From Cylicocyclus nassatus (Eukaryota; Nematoda; Chromadorea; Rhabditida; Strongylidae), in assembly GCA_958299035.1 (NCBI GenBank), contig CATQJL010000112.1, positions 48,752,941 to 48,816,940 on the forward strand: 64,000 bases of DNA. Reading direction: 5' to 3'. The translations under genes and the position numbers were made by a program. Under the pieces are notes generated by a model that was not told the DNA's origin, did no database searches, and saw only the letters and a program-made list of their open reading frames with translations. This document shows positions 56,501 to 63,162 of the stretch, in pieces (position 1 is the stretch's first letter; each line of letters begins with the position of its first letter).

Positions 56501-56847
56501 TTTCTTATTGCGGCTACATTGTGCATTTTTTCATGATCTCATACATCTTCAACCTAGATGACCGCCCATCACATTTTGTTTCAATCTGGCGCGCGGTAAG
56601 AGCAAAAAACATCCAACTCCTGTTGATTTGTATCTTACAGTATATATACGCGGGTATTCCAACAGTTGTTGTCTCCTATGTTTTCGCTTTCTTTTGGAGC
56701 TGCCTCTTCGAAGTGCCTATCATAAAACTGGAGAAGATGTTGACTGCGAATGTGGGTCCAAAAAAGACTCCTGCTCCGCTCAAGCACGCCACGCAGAAAG
56801 CTACAAAGGAAGACATATTCGGAGCAAAAAATAACGTTCATAAATGA
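29517..56847 (+). CDS. NRF-6-like acyltransferase-3 membrane protein, copy C (complete, 16 exons, 27 kb)
   Basis: Predicted 703-residue paralogue of copy B. Exons: 29517-29582, 30781-30988, 31152-31288, 31342-31410, 31464-31582, 40834-40928, 45580-45741, 47231-47426, 53774-53945, 53991-54087, 54133-54259, 54307-54427, 54474-54568, 56300-56394, 56450-56595, 56641-56847 (TGA). Exons 1-15 have the same lengths and phases as copy B; only the last exon is 30 nt longer. It has a signal peptide, NRF domain, first helix, and an acyltransferase-3 domain with the same Arg-X10-His motif in TWVVAGH. Differences from B include Tyr for Cys75 in the NRF domain and AFAFDD for AFAMND in exon 11. Introns 1, 5, 6, 7, 8 and 13 are swollen to 1.2-9.3 kb by transposons, so over 90% of the gene span is intron. 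No frame break was seen in any exon, so it appears functional. Confidence 0.93.
29993..30419. mobile_element. TA-flanked MITE in copy C intron 1
   Basis: The left end CTTGGTGACCCCGGCCATT and right end AATGGCCGGGGTCACCAAG are exact inverted repeats, flanked by TA at 29991-29992 and 30420-30421. 427 bp, non-coding. Confidence 0.85.
30781..31582 (+). CDS. copy C exons 2-5: NRF domain
   Basis: Exons 30781-30988, 31152-31288, 31342-31410 and 31464-31582, each the same length as in copy B. They encode the cysteine-rich NRF domain with EQCLTDVNRF, YSECMD, KIAVCMPKSCTET and ASANC. The QAGGC of copy B is QAGGY here, so one cysteine is absent. Confidence 0.9.
31828..32648. mobile_element. mariner-type non-autonomous element in copy C intron 5
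   Basis: The left end TTGAGTTGTCTCGAAAGTTT follows TA. The right end AAACTTTCGAAACAACT precedes TA. The interior aligns with 9952-10840, for instance the CTGCAGTTGTGTATTTCATG segment. No transposase frame remains. Confidence 0.7.
33003..33193. repeat. 157-bp near-perfect hairpin with a duplicated arm piece
   Basis: 33037-33193 is a palindrome: ACCTTATGTCTCCTCTTACT on the left pairs with AGTAAGAGGAGACATAAGGT on the right, and the arms meet near GCGCTTGAAATGAGCGC. The 35 bp before it (33003-33037, AGGCTGCTTTCATACTGAT) repeat part of the left arm. Confidence 0.8.
33762..34533 (+). pseudogene. GIY-YIG endonuclease domain of the Penelope-like element
   Basis: A cysteine-rich lead (KCQRKKCHICEKI) of the type that precedes Penelope endonucleases is followed by the GIY half NVIYIITC, the YIG half LQYVGETKQSLRSRINQH with its arginine, and HDPENICIDILGCVE. 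The conserved glutamate follows in RELQWIQYMVTAYPFG. A frameshift near 34095 and an in-frame TAG at about 34129 break it. A lysine-rich segment (KKKKSRKKSECPDRNED) then leads toward the reverse transcriptase. Confidence 0.8.
34860..35234 (+). pseudogene. reverse transcriptase N-terminal segment (Penelope-like)
   Basis: The frame reads FIQNEKLKSIFNRGTKYRTH, matching the start region of Penelope reverse transcriptases, then ITKVTNDLSLQLAVKYVRKY. It ends at the TA where the mariner-type element begins. After that element is removed conceptually, the homology resumes with NKATSNYSFTCKKSYL. Confidence 0.65.
35235..36254. mobile_element. mariner-type foldback element nested in the Penelope-like element
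   Basis: The ends are TTAGGTCGTTCCGAAAGTTC and GAACTTTCGGAACGACCTAA with TA on both sides (35233-35234 and 36255-36256). The arms are inverted over about 320 bp at each end with few mismatches. The centre has no transposase. It lies in the reverse transcriptase frame, so it jumped after the Penelope copy was in place. Confidence 0.85.
36255..37570 (+). pseudogene. reverse transcriptase core and C-terminus (Penelope-like)
   Basis: Motifs in order: IPRIYGIRKMHKTP and KFRFITGAKRSTLKPFTKLL; motif A YSADFSSLFTSLPHD; motif B IYRQIKGIPSRCVVQPS (GIPMG expected); a one-base frameshift near 37000; MADLTLAYMEYE; and motif C YRYIDDIL at 37094-37117 with both aspartates. After a stop near 37315, the thumb/C-terminus continues in other frames: NMPRYKLFNTCTTEILRIS and RPYIMRKYGF. 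The two-aspartate motif is intact but the frame is not. Confidence 0.8.
38406..38725. mobile_element. family G MITE, diverged copy
   Basis: The left end AAGGCAGTGTCCGGGCAAAT and right end TTATCCGGACGCTGCCTTT are inverted. It is related to 15617-16069, sharing GCTGAATCCGAAAAT. It directly abuts the next element at 38728. Confidence 0.65.
38728..39174. mobile_element. GGCAGCGTCC-type MITE
   Basis: The left end GACAGCGTCCACCCAGAATT is inverted against AGCCTGGACGCTGCCTTT. The GC-rich centre contains CGTCCCCGTCGGCAGACC and palindromic GGCTGGGCGGAGTCTG. The related copy at 61572-61952 is in the opposite orientation. Confidence 0.65.
39394..40395. repeat. seven-unit tandem array in copy C intron 5
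   Basis: Diverged units start with AAGCATTTATACAGC-like sequence at 39394, 39550, 39718, 39863, 40010, 40148 and 40292 (periods 138-168 bp). Each contains a GTGGTCTCGCTGGTAGTATA-like middle and a CAAATTTGAG-like end. No coding or RNA function was recognised. Confidence 0.75.
40671..40694 (+). repeat. poly-G tract in copy C intron 5
   Basis: A run of G interrupted once by A, about 140 bp before exon 6. Other mononucleotide G/C tracts lie near 9053, 17542, 53077 and 53329. Confidence 0.8.
40834..40928 (+). CDS. copy C exon 6: first transmembrane helix
   Basis: Encodes CFVAFFVIWAILATFTDYIL and DTYYKGRVYGA with the consensus-like acceptor GATTTCAG and donor GTAAGA. It lies alone between the 9.25-kb intron 5 and the 4.65-kb intron 6. 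Confidence 0.88.
42030..42625. repeat. interspersed repeat, copy 1 (with 60878-61405)
   Basis: CATGTCAAATAACCCCT at the left and TTTTTAGGGGTGGTGCCACA at the right are also found at the two ends of 60878-61405, with weaker similarity between. It is a repeat family without clear terminal inverted repeats. Confidence 0.5.
42870..44000. repeat. diverged tandem repeat with period about 530 bp
   Basis: The blocks GACGGTCTACGTCGA (43176, 43709), AGCTTGCTCCACCC / AACTTGCTCCACCC (43287, 43818), and the three copies of CATTCGAAAGCTGA-like sequence (42870, 43390, 43908) recur in the same order. There is no coding frame. Confidence 0.6.
45235..45365. repeat. fragment of the 26953-27222 MITE family
   Basis: It shares CTTTGCTTTTCGTC and CGATATCCGCTTG with the right part of 26953-27222. 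The GTGCCGAGC end is replaced by CGGTGCCAGTG, so this is a decayed copy. Confidence 0.45.
45580..45741 (+). CDS. copy C exon 7: R-X10-H motif exon
   Basis: Encodes MKAFLAYSIYTNAAELMNVS and IRFISMTWVVAGHVLMDILV. The arginine-histidine pair of the acyltransferase-3 active region is intact. The acceptor is TTCAAG as in copy B. A 1.49-kb intron carrying a mariner-type element separates it from exon 8. Confidence 0.88.
46183..47118 (-). mobile_element. TA-flanked Tc1/mariner element with transposase remnant
   Basis: The left end CAGGGTGCGGCAAAAGTCTG and right end AACTTTTGCCGCACCCTG are inverted, with TA at 46181-46182 and 47119-47120. On the minus strand near 46270-46440 the frame AWGEFHYDYLRAM, then RCVEAKRGSF resembles the C-terminal end of Tc1/mariner-type transposases, with a stop between. 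It fills most of copy C intron 7, which is only 48 bp in copy B. Confidence 0.7.
47231..47426 (+). CDS. copy C exon 8: acyltransferase-3 helices
   Basis: Encodes TLKPAMEVWNPVLSTTIINA, FSVDTFFVLSGILVSYLFF and the MHYVHRYIR loop. It ends in the split Arg codon AG|GTAC, rejoined 6.3 kb downstream at exon 9. Confidence 0.9.
48051..48146. repeat. 96-bp hairpin in copy C intron 8
   Basis: CTACCTGTAACTTATGTGTC begins the left arm and GACACATAAGTTACAGGTAG closes the right arm. Arms of about 44 bp pair with one or two mismatches around a loop of about 8 nt. It may be a minimal MITE or a hairpin RNA source. Confidence 0.75.
48545..48690. repeat. fragment of the 26953-27222 MITE family
   Basis: CGATATCCAGCTTGCCCCGT and AGCCACCTATGCCGAGC match the right end of 26953-27222. 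No left partner was identified. Confidence 0.5.
48960..51280. other. interior of copy C intron 8, nothing recognised
   Basis: The frame 49528-49800 (arginine- and glycine-rich) has no family match. A short segment at about 51010 (TATGAGAGTGCGAACGCAAA) resembles 19235 in copy B intron 8, so some intron sequence may be shared between the copies. Confidence 0.4.
51288..52212. mobile_element. long-TIR Tc1-type element in copy C intron 8
   Basis: The left end CAGTGCTGGACATAATAATA and right end ATCATATCCAGCACC are inverted. The arms extend about 310 bp, e.g. TTGGCAAGCACGCTAGAATG against CATTCTAGCGTGCTTGCCAA. TA occurs at the left border (51286-51287) and about one base beyond the right end. No transposase was recognised in the centre. 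Confidence 0.75.
52446..52900. mobile_element. TTAA-flanked palindromic MITE, family G copy 2
   Basis: Near-identical to 15617-16069, with the same AGGCAGTGTCCGGGCAAAAA ends, TTAA on both sides (52442-52445 and 52901-52904) and fully inverted arms. The flanks form GAACC/GGTTCC just outside. Confidence 0.82.
52901..53773. other. 3' part of copy C intron 8, nothing recognised
   Basis: It contains a G-run at 53077-53091 and a C-run at 53327-53340. No gene or bounded repeat was found. Confidence 0.4.
53774..54568 (+). CDS. copy C exons 9-13: central acyltransferase-3 helices
   Basis: Exons 53774-53945, 53991-54087, 54133-54259, 54307-54427 and 54474-54568 with introns of 45-47 bp. The layout equals copy B. 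Changes include CYIITWYLACD for CYGITWYLAVD and AFAFDDIANFGL for AFAMNDVTNFGL. These replace residues shared by copies A and B, so copy C is the divergent one in this block. Confidence 0.92.
55149..55811. mobile_element. near-perfect foldback element in copy C intron 13
   Basis: Arms of about 310 bp. TTGCGCACGATTTTCAAAAA and GAAAATAAGG-free core GGAGACTTGCAACAAAAATC on the left are matched by GATTTTTGTTGCAAGTCTCC and ATCGTGCGCAA on the right. The two innermost copies of the CAGCACAAACTTTGCACTGT-type stretch face each other. There is no coding frame of note. Confidence 0.78.
56300..56847 (+). CDS. copy C exons 14-16: last helices and cytosolic tail
   Basis: Exons 56300-56394, 56450-56595 and 56641-56847. 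The last helix FAFFWSCLFEVPIIKLEKML is followed by a basic tail ending KNNVHK, ten residues longer than in copy B. Confidence 0.92.
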
Positions 56848-56892
56848 TAAAATGAAAGATATGTTAAAGTAGAATGGCTTCAGGTTTCTGAG

Positions 56893-56898
56893 AATAAA
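56893..56898 (+). terminator. poly(A) signal of copy C
   Basis: AATAAA lies 46 bp after the copy C stop codon. No canonical AATAAA was found in the equivalent place after copy B. Confidence 0.5.
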
Positions 56899-56999
56899 TA
56901 CGAGTGATTGCGCTCAAATTATGCATAATATTTGCTGTATTCCTGGCATTGTCTGAAGGAGTCTTCCCTTACATTAATATCTTTTGTTATCTTTGAGCA

Positions 57000-58257
57000 C
57001 CATTTACGCAGCTAACTTCAATCGCTACCCAAAATATACAAGATATCGGTTGCTGTGCATTACCGTAGAATCTCAAAGATAATGCAGTGTAGAAACCCCA
57101 CCATGTTACATTTTCAGAAGAAAATCAGACGTATTATCTTAACTGACTATCGCAGGCAAAAAATGGCATAATCTTCCGTCCAGGCTTTCTTGCAGTCCTC
57201 AAAAAATTTATGTTGGCTGCGCAATTGATCCGATCGCAAAGCGCGCTCCCAAGCGGTCCAGTGTGCAAATGTCAATCTTCTCTTTTTCTTTTTTTCCCCT
57301 TTTTTAGTTGTTGGCTACTCATGAATTTTTTACAATCCGCTGGGTTGGTAGGCGAGGGAAGATGGGAGACAGAGGGGAGTGGATGGAGGGTGAGTAGGAT
57401 AAGTCTGTTGGGGTGAAGAATTGATAAGGAAGGATAAAGATCAAAAACAGCTTGCAAATCTTTACTTTAAACCAAACAATTTCACATTTAGTAAAATAGG
57501 TGAGTTGAAGGGTACGGTATATAATCAGAACGATAACCGTCTAATACCAACGTTAGGAATAGATGCCACGCGGGCTGACTCGTGGTGTCGCGTACCTCAA
57601 CTCAAACTTTTGTAATTAAACCGTTCACTAAAGCTAAATAAACAATAAACTAACGCAGCATGTATCTAAAACTACATAACAATAGATTGTGAGATGCCAA
57701 AATAGTAATGACACAGAGGAATAGTGACTACACAAAATATGGGATAAAAGGTGAATTAATGACATTTGTCATTTTCTCCAAAATACTTGAGTTTTAGCTT
57801 GTTTTAGATTTTCTTGCAAAATCATAAAGAACTCAATGCAAACAGAGCGGCTGAGAATCATGTAATAAACTACGACATTTGTTTAGGGGATAGTTTTCAT
57901 AATCAAGAAAATCAAACTTGTAATGAAGCAAGTGCGCGGAGCGCATCCGAATGAACATCAAATGAAGCTCCTCATGGTCGGCATCGTCGTTGCCATCTGG
58001 CGCAGCTGCCACCCTGAGTCGCTCGCGCTGTTTTGGTTAGCCTGAAGTAAAGTTTGCAAGTATGAGAGTACGGTATCTTGAACCTCAAATATTTACTTAT
58101 TTTTTTCTTGGTCGCATGGCGACAATGGGCATCTGTACAGAAAGAAAAGAACTGCTAGAAAAGATACGTTGTCATGGGCTAAAAAAGCTCGCTACGGAGT
58201 TGTTTCTCTCCTTTAGACATTTACAATTATGCAGGTTGTCCCAAGAAGATGTTATGA
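57000..58257. other. downstream flank of copy C, nothing recognised
   Basis: The short frames are not convincing. A segment at about 57930 (GCGCGGAGCGCATCC) echoes one at about 23330 behind copy B. Confidence 0.4.
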
Positions 58258-58890
58258 ACGTTTAACCGTGATTGCCTCCATTGTTATAGTCATAGAGTCT
58301 CTCGGAAAACTTCAGGTGCCAATCTGTAGAGTAGCTTCAACTCAATCTTACAACATGGAGCAAATCGCTAATTGCTCTCTATTATTGTAGGATTACGGTA
58401 AACTTCCGGCATATGACGCCACTGTGAAAAAGCTTGTATCAAATAATTTTCATAAAAACTTGAAAATTCGTGTAGAAAGGTTTTATGGGCGCTGAGTGTA
58501 ATAATTAACTTTGTACAAAATTGTGAAGCTTTCTAAATTTGTAAACACATTTTTTATGAACATCGAGAAAACGACTGCTACTGCTTACCTGGCATAACTT
58601 TTTAAAGAAAATTATGATAAGATGAAACTAAATTTAGCATCAGCGACTCTGATTAGCTTGGTGTAAAAGTTTTCAGGTATTTCCTTTTGAAGCAAAATAT
58701 GACTCTCCATGACTCAAGATTCCTTCAAAGTAACTGCGTAGTCCTACAGTAATGAAGAGCAACCGATAATTTGCTCCAAACCTCAAATCCAAGTTGAAGC
58801 CAGCTTTACAGAATGGTATCTAGAACTTCTCGAAAGACTTCATAAAAAATAGTTATCAACGATCAGGCGTTCATTTCATCTTTTTATACC
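58258..58890. mobile_element. diverged relative of the foldback element at 1695-2372
   Basis: TATTGTAGGATTACGGTA near 58385 and GTAGTCCTACAGTAATGAAG near 58740 are the inner arm pieces. AGAGTAGCTTCAACTCAATC is matched inverted by AAGTTGAAGCCAGCTTTACA. The order equals 1695-2372, but the outer ends are eroded. Confidence 0.6.
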
Positions 58891-59000
58891 ACCCTTGATC
58901 ACAAATCAAATCAGTAAAGAATGTTTTTTCTTTGTATTTAATCAAATAATGAATTCATATTTGTCTAAGAAGAATGCGAAAGCCAGCGGCGCGTTCAACT

Positions 59001-59987
59001 GGGCCGGTAGTAATCTACCATACCTGATGACATCAAAGATGCCGGCAAGTAGGCACACATCGCGGGGTAATTGCCATTTTCGGCAGCAGCTTGCAGAGTG
59101 ATTGTAGGTTTTAATATAATCTTATATAACCTTAGTATGCAATTATTTCGCTCATTGAATTTTGATAACGCAGACAGCCGCAAAACTGCTACCTCGCGGG
59201 CGGTCGAACCTAAGTGCGTTAACTTCAAGTGCCACCACGTTAACCAATCGACCATCCGATCAGCAATAGAAGAAACGCACTGGCAGGTGGCCGCCTGTAA
59301 GAGGGATCGATACATTACGCGAGAGACTTTGACCTGAAAGAACAGCTGATTGATATGTGCGATAAGGGGACGAAATCGGTGCAAACGAGATTTAGAAAGG
59401 ATTTCAAGAAAGATGGTGTTCTTTATGGTTCTAAGGCATTACTAGATTTTTCCTCTGCAAGAAAATCGTTGTTTTAAAAAAACTTATAAAATGAGAAAAA
59501 TAAGGGTTTTTTGATGGAAAGTAGAATTTTTTGATTTTTTGCCTGACGCAATTGTGGGATATCGCCGCATCGCAAACTCACAGATGCCGACGTCAAGATG
59601 CCAGCACCTCGGCGTGGTAGGGGCACGTCGAAATGCCGGCAGCTTCCTCTCTCAGAAGAGCACGCTACTTCTCGTGCTCTCTGACCTGCCGGCAGCTGCC
59701 ACCTCGCGGATTTCAACGAGCTGCCGGCAGGTTGCCGGCAGCTGACCTCACGAAGTTGCCGGCAGCTCATCCTGCGCTTCCTTCTATTTTCCTACAGGAA
59801 AATATCTGAAACGCAAATTTCTATGGAGGTTTCCATAGGGTCGAGGTGGCATCTTCATCAAGAAAATTGTTTGGAAAAAGGCCTGGAACGGCCTAAATCT
59901 GTTTTTAGTTTCTAACCATCTCACGGAAAAGTGCCAGCGACCTTCCAACGATACCTGCCGCCAGGTCGGGGAGATTACTACCGGCCC
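59001..59987. mobile_element. element with GGGCCGGTAGTAATCT inverted ends
   Basis: The left end GGGCCGGTAGTAATCT and right end AGATTACTACCGGCCC are exact complements. The interior has a GC-rich zone (59580-59770) with five or more TGCCGGCAGCT-like units. No target-site duplication could be made out and no transposase was recognised. Confidence 0.6.
59580..59770. repeat. TGCCGGCAGCT repeat cluster
   Basis: The motif TGCCGGCAGCT or a close variant occurs at about 59633, 59689, 59721, 59734 and 59757, with a small hairpin (AGAGCACG ... CGTGCTCT) between the first two. Confidence 0.65.
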
Positions 59988-60103
59988 TGAAGTCACTGCT
60001 CAATGAATGAGAAGAAACATTTAAATTCCCGTTTTGAAAAAGTAAATGAAGTAAACAACCAAAGGCTAGAAACGCCAAATGGCCCAGTGTTTACAGAATT
60101 ATA

Positions 60104-60458
60104 CTTGAAGACACCGTCCACGCAAGACGGGGTCGATGAGATCCTGTTGCCCAATAGTGGCGGAGCCCCAAACATATACTTGCCCGCTCGGGCTGCCAAA
60201 AGGTGCTTTCAAAAAGAAAAAGTTGCTTTGAAAATAGCTTCGGATGGCAAACTCGCCATGTTGACTCCTCTCTTTTGAGTGGGCGTGACGCTGTCCTGCC
60301 CATCCCAACCAATCACCGTTTCCGAGATCTCGTCCTCGGCTTTCTGCGGAACGGGAATGGTCGGCTTTCAGGGTTTCTCGACTTAATACTCGGAAAAAGA
60401 AAAATGAGAAAGCCCGTAATATGGAAGTCGAGAATTTGGTTAGACGGTGCCTTTAACG
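60104..60458. mobile_element. MITE with ACACCGTCCA / AGACGGTGCC ends
   Basis: The left end GAAGACACCGTCCACGCAAG is inverted against TTAGACGGTGCCTTTAACG. The TIR style resembles the GGCAGCGTCC family. Non-coding. Confidence 0.5.
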
Positions 60459-60638
60459 ACCTCAACAGAATTACAGTTTCAAAAACCATCTCATCAAAAA
60501 TTACACATCTAACAAGGCACAGAAGGGATATTCGACTGCAAGGAGGTTTGATTAATATGAAAGTCGACTCTTGTCGTCTGAAAGTTTGGGAAGCCATGGT
60601 CGAGCACAGGGGCGTGGCACCCGGACGACTCCCTTCTC

Positions 60639-60784
60639 TTAGGGCCACATGCACTAACATCCCTGCGGCGAGGGGAGCGGCGTCCCCAATGATGAAAAAG
60701 CCGCAGCGGCGCCCGCACGCGGTCCCTTCATAACGGGGGACGCCGCTCCCCTCGCCGCAGAAATGTTAGTGCATACGGGCCTTA
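60639..60784. repeat. GC-rich hairpin, about 46-bp arms
   Basis: AGGGCCACATGCACTAACAT starts the left arm and ATGTTAGTGCATACGGGCCT ends the right arm. The inner stem TGCGGCGAGGGGAGCGGCGT pairs with ACGCCGCTCCCCTCGCCGCA without mismatch. The GC content is much above the surroundings. Confidence 0.78.
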
Positions 60785-60877
60785 GTATCTTTCTCACTGA
60801 ACCCTCCTGCACCATCTTCTACCTACCATAGGCATAACATGAGACCGTACTAAGCATAATGATTAACACGTAGTGTC

Positions 60878-61405
60878 AGCATGTCAAATAACCCCTTTAT
60901 TTATTTATTTGAAATACACACAAGGTTCTCCAAAAGCAACAAACACGAGAAGAAATACATCAGTTCAAATTTTATTGGATCAAACGAAGTGCCTTCTGGA
61001 GTTGACAGGTCGACCAGTACTCAGCAGATTTTGAGGTATCCAAATATTAGGCCAAGCGAGTGACATAGTCATGTTCAGGCTGATTAACTTTGATTCAAAA
61101 ATGAGGTAGCTAAGTCCTCCTGCACTCAATACAAAGGACTCCTCAGGGATAATCAAACAACATACTGTGATTGTGAGCCAGCCAAAATTTTGTTTGTCCC
61201 GTTTTTGCTTTCAATGGAAGCGCGTTCGGCACTGTTACAAAGTCTAAAAAGGACGCATCAATCTCAAATTACTACTATGAAAGCTACGAGATTTAGGCTA
61301 TCGAAATATGTATGATATTCTCTAGAAGTTACTTGATGATGATGTGGTGATTTGATGTCAATGGAGGCTGTTACCCTTTTTAGGGGTTGTGGCACACCCC
61401 GCTGA
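60878..61405. repeat. interspersed repeat, copy 2 (with 42030-42625)
   Basis: CATGTCAAATAACCCCTTT at the left and TTTTTAGGGGTTGTGGCACA at the right match the ends of 42030-42625. Confidence 0.5.
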
Positions 61406-61571
61406 CTTATCTTTAAAACTTTCATACATCTAGGCTTCTTATCGTAGAAACTACCAAGCCTTTTCTTCACGCTAGCAAAAGTAGCTGACTCATCCTCAAA
61501 ATGACTCCGAGCATATTCGAAAATGACCATTTTAAGTGTGACTCAATATTTGGAAACCTCTGAATTTACTC

Positions 61572-61952
61572 AAAGGCAGCGTACACCCAGGATCTATGCT
61601 ACCTAGTTTTCTATACAAATAAGACTCAGAGGATCAACTGCGTTGATCCGGTTTCGTTGCTTATAAGGGGGAGAACGCGCTTGATTCCTTTTGCGCTCCG
61701 CTCCTTTTTGTGCTCCTCCTCTTTCGGACAATTCCGTGACAGCGTAAGCTGTAAGCGTCGCCGCAGTTGCAATTGCAGCTGCTCCTCGCCGGCATGCCGA
61801 CGGGGAGAGCAATCTGGAACTCGTCCGCCCTCTGAAGAAAGGGGGTTCGGAGAGTTTGAATTTCGTAACTGTGATCACGGGAAAGCCTCAGGATGACAAA
61901 AACATGAAGGCGAACAAAAACATGGAGGCGAAATTTTGCGTACGCTGCCTTC
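61572..61952. mobile_element. GGCAGCGT-type MITE, copy 2
   Basis: The left end AAAGGCAGCGTACACCCAGG is inverted against TTTGCGTACGCTGCCTT. The core GTTGCAATTGCAGCTGCTCC and CCGACGGGGAGAG correspond, inverted, to the core of 38728-39174. Confidence 0.65.
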
Positions 61953-62639
61953 AAACTTGGACTACGGGAGTCATTAACGTGCTAATTAAAATGATACTCA
62001 TTATGTTTAGTAGGGCTTCCTTATGCTTACTGAGTTTTAATTGATTTGTATTTTCTAATCCGAGACATCATATATCAAAACAATTTCTTTGGTAATCTTA
62101 GTTTCTGTGTATCGAGTTACCTAGATCAAAATGTACCAAGCGCGAAAATCCTGTCAAAGAACCAAAAACTCAAAATTTTACAATGTAATCCTTCAAAGCT
62201 TTTGTCGTGACAATGCTCCATTATAAGAACTTACGGCATACTATGCAGCGTCGGTAGACAGATGATATTTCAAAAATTAGCCTTTGCCCAATAAAAGCTT
62301 ATGGATTCTTGGATGCGGAAGATTCGTTTAATCAAATGAAAAAAGCCGTTTTTTGACTTCGCTCTAGTAGACGTATAGCCTATTTGCAGATTAACGCATT
62401 TTTGCAACTGCCGAGCGGTGAAAAGTAATTGCTGGATGAGCCCTACTACGTCTTGATTTACATTGGCGCCTTCGACTTCTGACTCATAGTGAATTCTGCT
62501 TGTAGAACAGGACTAGTGTAAATTATATTCATTCAAAACTAATTTTTATACAAGATTGTTTTTTTCATAGCCTGTTACATCCTCATTACAAGGCTTGGCG
62601 TGAAAGGCGCAGCATAAAGGTTTTCTTTCGTGGAGGTTT

Positions 62640-62668
62640 TCCTTTTTTTCTTTCTTTCTTTCTTTATA
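62640..62668. repeat. (TTTC)n microsatellite
   Basis: Five consecutive TTTC units within a pyrimidine tract. Confidence 0.8.
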
Positions 62669-62739
62669 TTTATCAAGCGAAAAAGCATCTTGATCACATG
62701 GTATCTTACAAGGGAATGGTCAGATATCGATGGTATCTT

Positions 62740-63162
62740 ACAAGGGAATGGTCAGATATCGAAGTTAGATGCAGTATGAAACGCTGACTCTAAATCTATC
62801 TTCCTTATCTGCTTATCGCTATTCTGACGAAGCTATAAGCCATTAAAGGCCATTATTTTCCTTAGAAATTATGCGTGAAAGTGAAAATTTTGTCGTGCAG
62901 GTCACGTTCGGCTTAATATTGGGTCAAAACATGCAGCTTACTTACTTCAAATTCTCAAAGCTTGAAGCTGAGCTGAAAGTGCAACATTGTGCTCAACTTC
63001 GCAATTTTTATGTAAAATTTTTCCGCAATAAAACTGCTAATAGCTTCGTCCACAGAAGCGATAAGCAGATAAGGAAGACAGATTCAAAGTCAGCGTTTTA
63101 TGCTGCATTGAATGGTGTACAGCTTGTTGGGTTTTGACACTTCGACTTCTGACCATTCCCTT
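62740..63162. mobile_element. foldback element, family F1 copy 3, with tandem left end
   Basis: AAACGCTGACTCTAAATC and TCCTTATCTGCTTATCG on the left are matched by CGATAAGCAGATAAGGA and GATTCAAAGTCAGCGTTTTA on the right. The outer GGGAATGGTCAG pairs with CTGACCATTCCC. A 32-bp piece of the left end is duplicated in tandem at 62699-62762. Confidence 0.68.
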
